Shown here piece after piece: positions 1-5,116 of a stretch of DNA of 7,360 bases (its first letter is position 1; every line of letters starts with the position of its first letter). A program made the position numbers and the translations under genes. The notes beneath the pieces are model-generated. The model did no database searches and was not told the DNA's origin. It saw nothing but the letters and a program-made list of their open reading frames with translations. Source of the stretch: Clostridia bacterium (GTDB lineage Bacteria; Bacillota; Clostridia; UMGS1883); contig JAFUJG010000213.1 in assembly GCA_017468215.1 (NCBI GenBank), forward strand, positions 1 to 7,360, read 5' to 3'.

Positions 1-122
1 CCGCAATAGTCTGTGTGCTCACCGATAATGTTTACTCTGCCGTGAGACATAAAAATTCGGATGTCATCTTCGCTGACGCCGTAGTACTTGAGGAATTCCT
101 TTTTTAATTCTGCAATTGTCAT
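1..122 (-). CDS. galK: Galactokinase, N-terminal fragment (cut by window edge)
   Basis: Galactokinase phosphorylates alpha-D-galactose to galactose 1-phosphate with ATP in the cytoplasm, the first committed step of the Leloir pathway. Only the first 40 codons are in the window. The translation begins [10 protein letters not shown], and residues 29-40 read [12 protein letters not shown], which fits the galactokinase signature G-R-x-N-[LIV]-I-G-E-H-x-D-Y of the GHMP kinase superfamily. The ATG at 122-120 is chosen because AAGGAG lies at 136-131, 8 nt upstream. Two positions around the signature differ from the form I know best (APGRVN...DYNGG): His replaces Pro just before GRVN, and Cys follows DY. 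The core signature is intact, so I see no reason to call it broken. It lies downstream of the DUF4364 gene on the same strand, with its own likely promoter. The rest of the gene is beyond base 1. Confidence 0.9.
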   Translation of the reverse strand, partial: MTIAELKKEFLKYYGVSEDDIRIFMSHGRVNIIGEHTDYC

Positions 123-160
123 TTCTCTAACTCCTTTTGTTTAAATATTTATATATAGTA

Positions 161-189
161 ATTATATAATTATAGTAAAAACAAGTCAA
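161..189 (-). promoter_or_regulatory. Probable sigma-A-type promoter for galK
   Basis: Read on the minus strand, TTGACT at 189-184 is followed after 17 nt by TATAAT at 166-161. This is close to the consensus with ideal spacing. Transcription would start near 154 and give a leader of about 32 nt before the galK ATG at 122. The -35 box contains the TGA stop codon of the upstream DUF4364 gene (188-186). The -10 box lies in a 14-bp AT-only palindrome (159-172). I see no terminator hairpin between the two genes, so galK may also receive read-through transcripts. The match is seen directly; activity is inferred. Confidence 0.6.
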
Positions 190-731
190 GATTTATTTTC
201 GTTATCATCGCTTGCAAGTAATGTGAAAACATTTGCATAAAAGCCCTCGGGGTCACGGCGGAACTTAGCACACATTGTTTTTGCTGTTTCCTCACTGCTT
301 ACAGTAATTTCCAAGCGGAACATATCAACGCCACGCTCCACAATACGCAATGTAACACCAAACTCAAAATCGTTATGAGCCAAGTACTCGGCCTTAATTG
401 ACTGCTCGTTTAAAAACTCTCTTGATTTTTTCTTAGCGGTTTCAAAAAGCCTTTCACGGACAGTAAAAGGAATTTTTGACGAAAAATAGCCTACTGTATC
501 CTTGCCCTTCTGGGTAAGCGAATAAAATTTTGCACAGTCTTCAACGTAATAAGTAACCATGCCAGATTCGGTAAGCTCATACAAATGCTGCATAATATCG
601 ATATATTCTGCAAAGGAATGTGTTAAAACCGTGTCGGCAATAACCGAATGGGTAATGGGAATATTAAAATTGTTTATAACCGTGAGAATGATTAATTTTA
701 CATCCTCTTTCGAATCAAAATGATAGTCCAT
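186..731 (-). CDS. DUF4364 family protein, putative winged-helix regulator
   Basis: A 181-residue soluble protein recognised by its overall pattern as a DUF4364 member, a family of small proteins common in Clostridia and of unproven function. Residues about 8-85 look like a winged helix-turn-helix: helical segments (DVKLIILTVINNF, YIDIMQHLYELTESGMV) are followed by a strand-turn ending FYSLTQKGKDTVGYF, the usual wing region of PadR/MarR-like folds. Residues 90-140 are charged, and the C-terminal half carries alternating hydrophobic strands (FGVTLRIVERG, MFRLEITVS). No transmembrane segment or signal peptide is seen. The ATG at 731-729 has a strong GGAGGTGA ribosome binding site at 743-736. 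It is transcribed divergently from radA, and the shared 123-bp gap holds inverted repeats, which would suit an autoregulator. DNA binding is inferred from the fold pattern and not shown. The length is typical for the family. Confidence 0.83.
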   Translation of the reverse strand: MDYHFDSKEDVKLIILTVINNFNIPITHSVIADTVLTHSFAEYIDIMQHLYELTESGMVTYYVEDCAKFYSLTQKGKDTVGYFSSKIPFTVRERLFETAKKKSREFLNEQSIKAEYLAHNDFEFGVTLRIVERGVDMFRLEITVSSEETAKTMCAKFRRDPEGFYANVFTLLASDDNENKS

Positions 732-735
732 ATTT

Positions 736-743
736 TCACCTCC
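736..743 (-). promoter_or_regulatory. Strong ribosome binding site of the DUF4364 gene
   Basis: GGAGGTGA on the minus strand, with its last base 4 nt from the ATG at 731, fixes that start. A TATAAT hexamer sits just upstream at 754-749, but it would place the transcription start at about 742, inside the ribosome binding site, and no good -35 box lies 16-18 nt further up. I therefore do not call it as the promoter of this gene. Confidence 0.7.
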
Positions 744-758
744 GCATTATTATAACAT

Positions 759-773
759 ATATTTACTAAATAT
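759..773. repeat. AT-only 15-bp palindrome in the DUF4364-radA divergent gap
   Basis: ATATTTA-C-TAAATAT is a perfect inverted repeat with 7-bp arms around C766. It lies about 28 bp upstream of the DUF4364 start codon. Its position beside a putative regulator gene would suit an operator, but an AT-only palindrome in an AT-rich gap can arise by chance. Confidence 0.35.
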
Positions 774-789
774 GCTACATTTAATTTAA

Positions 790-816
790 AAAATATTGAA
801 ATATATGCAATATTTT
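790..816. promoter_or_regulatory. Operator-like inverted repeat overlapping the radA promoter
   Basis: AAAATATTG at 790-798 is the perfect reverse complement of CAATATTTT at 808-816. The arms are 9 bp each with a 9-bp spacer, so their centres are 18 bp apart. The left arm runs into the radA -35 box (796-801), and the right arm ends 2 bp before the -10 box (819-824). A dimeric protein bound here would block RNA polymerase. The repeat is seen directly; the operator role is inferred. Confidence 0.4.
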
Positions 817-824
817 GTTATAAT
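796..824 (+). promoter_or_regulatory. Probable sigma-A-type promoter for radA
   Basis: TTGAAA at 796-801 and TATAAT at 819-824 are separated by exactly 17 nt. The predicted start near 831 gives a short leader of about 24 nt that contains the radA ribosome binding site AAGGA (841-845), 9 nt before the ATG. This promoter would drive radA and the overlapping reductase gene, and possibly the double-CXXCG gene up to the terminator at 3629-3666. Confidence 0.65.
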
Positions 825-854
825 AAGCTAAAATGTTTTAAAGGACTGAAAAAA

Positions 855-2213
855 ATGAAATCCAAAACCATTTTTGTGTGCAAGGAATGCGGCTACGAGG
901 CTGTAAAATGGCTGGGGAAATGCCCCTCCTGTGAAACCTTTATGAGCTTTATTGAAGAAAAAGCAGAAAAGACAAGTGTCGTAAGCGAAAGCATAAAAAA
1001 GACCGAGCTTAAAAAAATTGATGATATTACCACTCAGAGCGAAGATAGAACAAGCTCAGGAAGTGATGAGCTTGACCGTGTTCTGGGGGGCGGCATAGTA
1101 AAAGGCAGCTTAGTGCTTTGCGGCGGTGAGCCGGGTATTGGTAAGTCTACCTTGCTTTTGCAGGTTGCAGCACATTGTGCAAAAAATGCGGCTGTTGTGT
1201 ATATTTCGGGCGAAGAAAGCGAAAAGCAGATTAAAATTAGAGCAGAAAGGCTTGGCATAAAAAACAGCAATATGCTTGTTGCAAACGAAACCGACCTTGA
1301 CAGCATTATTGATGCTGTTGTATCAAGCGAGGCAAAGGTGTGCGTTATTGACTCGGTGCAGACCATTTATTCCTCCGAGCTATCCAGTGCTCCGGGCAGT
1401 GTGGGTCAGGTAAGGGAGTGCACTTTACGTTTTATGAAATGTGCAAAGGAGAAGGGTATAACCTTCTTTATTGTAGGCCATGTAACAAAGGAAGGCAGCA
1501 TTGCAGGCCCCAGAGTGCTTGAGCACATGGTTGACTGCGTTTTGTACTTCGAAGGCGAAAGGCATCAGAGCTACCGCATTGTACGAAGCGTTAAAAACCG
1601 TTTCGGCTCTACTGATGAAATCGGTGTTTTTGAGATGCGTGACAAGGGCCTTGTGGATGTGCCCGACCCATCCTTAATGCTTTTGTCGGGAAGACCTGTA
1701 GATGTACCCGGCAGTGCCGTTGTATGTGCAGTTGAAGGCACACGCCCCATTCTGGCTGAGATACAGGCACTTTGTGTTAAAACAAGCTTTGCTGTGCCCA
1801 GACGAACAAGCGACGGTGTGGATTACAACCGCCTCACACTTATGAGTGCCGTTATCGAAAAGGCACTTGGCTTTAAGATGAGCGAAAACGATATTTACAT
1901 AAACGTAACAGGCGGAATAAGGATTCCCGAAAATGCCTGCGATTTAGGAATTGCGGCTGCAATTATTTCGTGTTATATGAACAAGCCCTTACCCGAGGAT
2001 ATGACCTTTTTCGGCGAAATCGGTTTGACAGGCGAGGTCAGAACTGTATCCATGGCACAAAGGCGTCTTAACGAATCAAAAAAGCTTGGCTTCAAGAGGT
2101 GCATGATGCCCTTTGATGCCTTAGGCTCAATTGAGAAAACCGAAGGTATAGGTATTGTAAGTGTGAGGAACCTGGGTGATGTGGTTTCGTATATCAAAGG
2201 AGAAACAAAATGA
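855..2213 (+). CDS. radA: DNA repair protein RadA (Sms)
   Basis: RadA is a RecA-related ATPase that promotes branch migration and processing of recombination intermediates with RecA during repair or transformation. Full length at 452 residues. A four-cysteine zinc finger lies at the N-terminus (C9, C12, C23, C26). The RecA-like ATPase core has Walker A GEPGIGKST at 91-99, a Walker B strand VCVIDS at 162-167, and the RadA-specific KNRFG motif at 247-251. Residues about 270-452 form the Lon-protease-like P domain. By my alignment with the Lon of this window, the catalytic Ser and Lys positions fall on Asp363 and about Arg404, as expected for RadA, whose P domain is not a protease. It is divergent from the DUF4364 gene rather than following clpC, a common Bacillota arrangement. 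The TGA stop overlaps the next ATG (ATGA, 2210-2213). Confidence 0.97.
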   Translation: MKSKTIFVCKECGYEAVKWLGKCPSCETFMSFIEEKAEKTSVVSESIKKTELKKIDDITTQSEDRTSSGSDELDRVLGGGIVKGSLVLCGGEPGIGKSTLLLQVAAHCAKNAAVVYISGEESEKQIKIRAERLGIKNSNMLVANETDLDSIIDAVVSSEAKVCVIDSVQTIYSSELSSAPGSVGQVRECTLRFMKCAKEKGITFFIVGHVTKEGSIAGPRVLEHMVDCVLYFEGERHQSYRIVRSVKNRFGSTDEIGVFEMRDKGLVDVPDPSLMLLSGRPVDVPGSAVVCAVEGTRPILAEIQALCVKTSFAVPRRTSDGVDYNRLTLMSAVIEKALGFKMSENDIYINVTGGIRIPENACDLGIAAAIISCYMNKPLPEDMTFFGEIGLTGEVRTVSMAQRRLNESKKLGFKRCMMPFDALGSIEKTEGIGIVSVRNLGDVVSYIKGETK

Positions 2214-2941
2214 ATAAAAATGTACTTATAACAGGCGGAAGCGGCGGAATAGGCAGTGCAACTGCACGCCTTTTTGCCAAAAACGGCTACAACGTAGGTA
2301 TTGTTTATCATAAAAACGAAAAAGCCGCCGAGCTTCTCAGGGATGAAATCCTTGCAATGGCGGTAGACTGCGAAATTTTTCAGTGCGATATTTCTTCACG
2401 TGAGGAGGTTGAAAGGCTTTTTGGAGCTTTTCACGAACGTATCGGCAAGGTTGACGTGCTGATAAATAATGCAGGTGTTGCTCAGCAAAAGCTGTTTATG
2501 GATATAACCCTCTGGGAATGGAACAGGATTTTTGACATTAACGTAACAGGTGTTTTCAATATGTGCCAATGTGCACTTGCCGATATGATAGACGCAAAGT
2601 GCGGAAGCATTGTAAACGTTTCGTCAATGTGGGGCATAGCAGGTGCTTCCTGCGAGGCACACTACAGTGCAACAAAAGCGGCTGTAATAAGCCTTACAAA
2701 ATCTCTTGCGAAGGAATACGGTCCTTCGAACATAAGGGTAAACTGTGTTGCTCCGGGTGTAATTGATACACGGATGAATGCTCATCTTGACCAAATAGCA
2801 ATGGCAGAGCTTAAAGACGAAACCGTTCTTGGCAGGATAGGAACACCCCTGGAAGCCGCCGAAGCAATATACTTTTTAGCAAGTGAAAAGGCAAGCTTTA
2901 TAACAGGACAAACTCTTACCTGTGACGGCGGGTTTATTTAA
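2210..2941 (+). CDS. SDR oxidoreductase, FabG-like; possible EF-P 5-aminopentanone reductase (YmfI type)
   Basis: A 243-residue classical short-chain dehydrogenase/reductase, full length for the family. The Rossmann NAD(P) motif TGGSGGIG is at 8-15, NNAG at 86-89, and the catalytic tetrad is Asn111, Ser139, Tyr152 and Lys156 (YxxxK). PG near residue 182 and the C-terminal ITGQTLTCDGGF are also classical. Such proteins are often annotated 3-oxoacyl-ACP reductase. However, there is no fatty-acid gene nearby, and the segment around Ser139-Tyr152 (SSMWGIAGASCEAHYS) resembles, from memory, Clostridia proteins annotated as the YmfI-type reductase acting on 5-aminopentanonyl-modified elongation factor P. 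The substrate is undecided. AAGGAG at 2197-2202 lies 7 nt before the ATG, which overlaps the radA stop as ATGA, so the gene is probably co-transcribed and translationally coupled with radA. The fold is near certain, the substrate is not. Confidence 0.92.
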   Translation: MNKNVLITGGSGGIGSATARLFAKNGYNVGIVYHKNEKAAELLRDEILAMAVDCEIFQCDISSREEVERLFGAFHERIGKVDVLINNAGVAQQKLFMDITLWEWNRIFDINVTGVFNMCQCALADMIDAKCGSIVNVSSMWGIAGASCEAHYSATKAAVISLTKSLAKEYGPSNIRVNCVAPGVIDTRMNAHLDQIAMAELKDETVLGRIGTPLEAAEAIYFLASEKASFITGQTLTCDGGFI

Positions 2942-2956
2942 AGGAGAAATTTACCA

Positions 2957-3619
2957 ATGAAGTTTTACCGATTGTCGACTGATGAGGGAAGACCTAAAAA
3001 ATACGCTTGGGCGTTTCCGACTTATGGATACCCTACACAAACGGTTGAATGCGACATTTGCGGAAGAAGCTGGAATACTTTTGAAAATATTTTTGATAAA
3101 AATATCTCATTTTCCATTACCTTTACGAATAACCATTTCGCAGATTTTATAGCCTGTGAGGCTTTCCATATGACTAATCAGTCAGTAAAGAATTGGTGTG
3201 AAAGCAATGGTATTTCATCTGTCATATTTACAAAAATGCCCATAATAGGTAAGAGTGAGTTTACAAAAGAGGCACTTAAATCGTGCCGAGAAAGAGGATA
3301 TAATACTGCAAAATTTCATGATGAAAAACCTGTATATTATATGTTAAGTGCTACGGTTGGTGCAAAGTTACATCCTGATTCAGGTGTTCAATGGGTGGAT
3401 AAAGGAGATTGGGTATGTCCGCATTGCGGTTATGGTGTTGGATACAAAAAAGAAGATTACGGCAAACCTGATTGCATAGAATTAAGCTCATGGAACGGTA
3501 ATGATTTGTTCAAAGTGAGAGAATATGATGCGACATTATTCTGTACCGAAAAATTTAAGCACATGTGTCAAGATGCAAGGTTTAGCGGTATAATATTTGA
3601 TGAAATTGTAGCAAAATAA
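2957..3619 (+). CDS. Double-CXXCG motif protein, SitI6-like putative immunity protein
   Basis: A 220-residue soluble protein with two CxxCG knuckles, C32-x2-C35-G and C154-x2-C157-G, probably joining to bind one zinc. The opening MKFYRL, the paired CxxCG motifs about 120 residues apart, and the C-terminal block DLFKVREY...CTEKFKHM followed by GIIFDEI match my memory of the double-CXXCG family (Gmx_para_CXXCG), first seen as Myxococcus paralogues and including SitI6 immunity proteins that neutralise Sit contact-dependent toxins. No toxin gene lies in this window, so here it is an orphan. AAGGAG at 2941-2946, directly at the reductase stop, lies 10 nt before the ATG. My hand count gives about 36% G+C for 3001-3600 against about 46% for a radA sample (1081-1380), which suggests later acquisition. 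The gene is followed by a strong terminator. The family call is fairly likely; the immunity role is inference. Confidence 0.7.
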   Translation: MKFYRLSTDEGRPKKYAWAFPTYGYPTQTVECDICGRSWNTFENIFDKNISFSITFTNNHFADFIACEAFHMTNQSVKNWCESNGISSVIFTKMPIIGKSEFTKEALKSCRERGYNTAKFHDEKPVYYMLSATVGAKLHPDSGVQWVDKGDWVCPHCGYGVGYKKEDYGKPDCIELSSWNGNDLFKVREYDATLFCTEKFKHMCQDARFSGIIFDEIVAK

Positions 3620-3628
3620 AACCTTTTG

Positions 3629-3666
3629 AATACTATGTAGTGTAGTTCGCTACATAGTATTTTTTT
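3629..3666 (+). terminator. Rho-independent terminator after the double-CXXCG gene
   Basis: AATACTATGTAG (3629-3640) pairs perfectly over 12 bp with CTACATAGTATT (3650-3661) across a 9-nt loop, and a run of seven T ends at 3666. The stem is A/T-rich but long. It starts 9 nt after the stop codon of the double-CXXCG gene. The T-run directly touches the GGAGG ribosome binding site of the next gene. A shorter alternative fold, TGTAG-TTCG-CTACA (3641-3654), competes with the main stem. Confidence 0.8.
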
Positions 3667-3672
3667 GGAGGT
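3667..3672 (+). promoter_or_regulatory. Ribosome binding site fixing the ATG at 3680
   Basis: GGAGGT at 3667-3672 lies 7 nt before the ATG at 3680-3682. It rules out the in-frame TTG at 3665, which overlaps the ribosome binding site itself. The site begins at the base after the terminator T-run, leaving no room for a promoter between terminator and gene. Confidence 0.85.
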
Positions 3673-3679
3673 AAATTTT

Positions 3680-4495
3680 ATGGAAGAAAATATAACAAGC
3701 TCTTTCGGTTGCCGTGAAAAGGTATGTATACAGACAGAGCAGGTTTATGATTCCTGTCGTAGCAAGGAATGCATCGAATGCCTGAGAGTTTACCTGACAG
3801 AGACAGGTCAGGAGATTGTGGACAGAGCACTGGATGTAAAGTGCAGAAAAAGCGAGGTTATCTGGGTGTTTACCAATACAGAGCAGATGCCCTTTAACCG
3901 AGGCTATTACACCGTAGACCTTAACTATTTCTTCAAAATAACACTTGATGTTTATACAGGTGTTTCAAGACCTGTTACAATTGAAGGTCTTGCAAGCTTC
4001 AACAAAAAGGTTGTACTGTTCGGCAGTGAGGGTAATGCCAAAATTTTCGAATCTAAATACAAAGAGGACAGCTTTGACCCTCAGTTGTGGCAAAAAACAA
4101 ACATGCCAAAAGCAGTTGTAGAAGTTGTAGACCCCATATGCCTTGGTGCTAAGCTTGCCGAAAAGGGTGACTGCTGCAATTTTTCTAAGGATGATATGGA
4201 CATCTGCAATATCCCCGACTGTGTGAGACGTGTGTTTGATGACCGTTTTGTGGGATTAAGCGATGGTGGTAGAAATGTGTATGTATCCCTGGGGCTTTTT
4301 ACAATCGTAAAGCTTGAACGAAACGTACAGCTTTTGATTCCTGCCTATGACTTCTGCATACCCGAAAAGGAATGTGTTGCATCCACAGTTGACGACCCCT
4401 GCAATATTTTTGAAAATATTTCGTTCCCTGTTGACGAATTCTTCCCGCCCAGACAAGGTTGTCTTGACGATAAGAATAATTGCAACTGCGAATAA
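3680..4495 (+). CDS. Cysteine-rich protein of unknown function, conserved in Clostridia
   Basis: I do not know a function for this 271-residue protein. It has 17 cysteines in clusters: C11, C16, C26, C31 and C34 near the start, C165, C166, C176 and C181 in the middle, and C226, C232, C241, C261, C268 and C270 toward the end. Between them lie well-formed beta-like blocks (EVIWVFTNTEQMPFNRGYY, NKKVVLFGSEGN, AVVEVVDP, VYVSLGLFTIVKL). There is no signal peptide or membrane segment. From memory the pattern resembles uncharacterised Clostridia proteins with an N-terminal QVYDSC-like motif, a GSEGN block and a late CIPxKEC motif. The cysteine clusters could bind metal or form disulfides in an insoluble layer such as a spore coat, but nothing here proves either. 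The gene stands alone between two terminators, so it needs its own promoter or read-through. I see only a TATAAT at 3589-3594 without a convincing -35 box. Confidence 0.85.
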   Translation: MEENITSSFGCREKVCIQTEQVYDSCRSKECIECLRVYLTETGQEIVDRALDVKCRKSEVIWVFTNTEQMPFNRGYYTVDLNYFFKITLDVYTGVSRPVTIEGLASFNKKVVLFGSEGNAKIFESKYKEDSFDPQLWQKTNMPKAVVEVVDPICLGAKLAEKGDCCNFSKDDMDICNIPDCVRRVFDDRFVGLSDGGRNVYVSLGLFTIVKLERNVQLLIPAYDFCIPEKECVASTVDDPCNIFENISFPVDEFFPPRQGCLDDKNNCNCE

Positions 4496-4523
4496 AAAAT
4501 ACCGCCATGTGGCGGTATTTTTT
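4494..4523. terminator. Bidirectional rho-independent terminator between convergent genes
   Basis: TACCGCC (4500-4506) pairs with GGCGGTA (4511-4517) across the loop ATGT. Six A precede the stem (4494-4499) and six T follow it (4518-4523), so it works in both directions. It overlaps the last bases of the stop codons on both sides: TAA 4493-4495 of the cysteine-rich gene and TGA 4525-4523 of engB. It should end both convergent transcripts. Confidence 0.92.
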
Positions 4524-5116
4524 CATTTTTCAACTTCACATATTTCGCAGATTGCTTCCCATGCATCATCAACGCCCATGCCGGTTTCGGCACTGAAGGG
4601 AATCATGATGTCATCATCTGTAAGGTTAAGGGAGTAGTAAATCTCATCCAAATGGTCATTGAGCTTTGTTTTTGCAATCTTGTCGCATTTGGTTACAAAA
4701 ATGAGCAGATAACCGTGTCTTTCTCTTATCCAATCCGCCATTACAGCATCTTCCTGGGTAGGCTTGTGGCGTGCATCAACCAAGAGAGCAGTTATTTTCA
4801 ATGTTTCACGTGTATGGAGGTATGTTTCTATCATTTTGCCCCATTTTGCTTTTTCTTCCTTGCTTACCTGTGCATAGCCGTAGCCGGGAAGGTCAACAAA
4901 ATTAATAGTATCGTCAATATTATAAAAGTTGATTGTTGCTGTTTTACCCGGCTTGGAGCTTGTACGTGCCAGGCTTTTGCGGTTTAACAGCTTGTTTATA
5001 AAGCTTGATTTACCAACGTTTGACCTGCCTGCAAAGGCAATGTCGGGGAAGTGCGTATCGGGATACTGCTTGGGGTTTACCGCAGATATTGTAAGTGATG
5101 CGTTGTGTATGTTCAT
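4523..5116 (-). CDS. engB: Ribosome biogenesis GTPase EngB (YsxC/YihA)
   Basis: EngB is a small GTPase needed for late assembly of the 50S ribosomal subunit. It is 197 residues, normal for the family, and consists of a single TRAFAC-class G domain. G1 is GRSNVGKSS at 30-38, the G2 region is [11 protein letters not shown] at 55-65, G3 is DLPGYG at 75-80, G4 is TKCD at 142-145 and G5 is SAETG at 175-179. The KPGKT and LPGYGYA segments are characteristic of EngB rather than Era or EngA. The ATG at 5116-5114 overlaps the lon stop codon as ATGA, and AAGGAG (5129-5124) lies 7 nt upstream, inside the last lon codons. It is therefore expressed from the lon transcript and probably translationally coupled. 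lon followed by engB is a known Bacillota arrangement. It ends at the bidirectional terminator. Confidence 0.97.
   Translation of the reverse strand: MNIHNASLTISAVNPKQYPDTHFPDIAFAGRSNVGKSSFINKLLNRKSLARTSSKPGKTATINFYNIDDTINFVDLPGYGYAQVSKEEKAKWGKMIETYLHTRETLKITALLVDARHKPTQEDAVMADWIRERHGYLLIFVTKCDKIAKTKLNDHLDEIYYSLNLTDDDIMIPFSAETGMGVDDAWEAICEICEVEK

Noticed and set aside
749..754. Minus-strand TATAAT as the DUF4364 promoter
   Set aside because: It would start transcription inside the ribosome binding site and lacks a -35 box at 16-18 nt.
1034..1366. Antisense open frame of about 110 codons inside radA
   Set aside because: It is a shadow of radA codon use, with no ribosome binding site and no recognisable motif; radA fully explains the region.
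2031..2200. Possible proteolytic activity of the RadA C-terminal Lon-like domain
   Set aside because: The positions aligning with the Lon Ser and Lys are Asp363 and about Arg404, the normal inactive state for RadA.
3087..3105. ATATTTTT-GAT-AAAAATAT inverted repeat inside the double-CXXCG gene
   Set aside because: It is an almost AT-only stem within coding sequence, with no following T-run in context; probably chance in a low-G+C gene.
3665..3679. TTG at 3665 as start of the cysteine-rich protein, giving five extra residues
   Set aside because: It overlaps the GGAGGT ribosome binding site and the terminator T-run; the ATG at 3680 has ideal spacing.
4403..4420. AATATTTT-TG-AAAATATT inverted repeat inside the cysteine-rich gene, similar to the one at 3087
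   Set aside because: It encodes a NIFENI segment; the resemblance to the FENIFDKNI coding stretch upstream looks coincidental.
4347..4637. Plus-strand open frame across the convergent gene ends
   Set aside because: It runs through the bidirectional terminator and overlaps two real genes; its translation is low-complexity shadow sequence.
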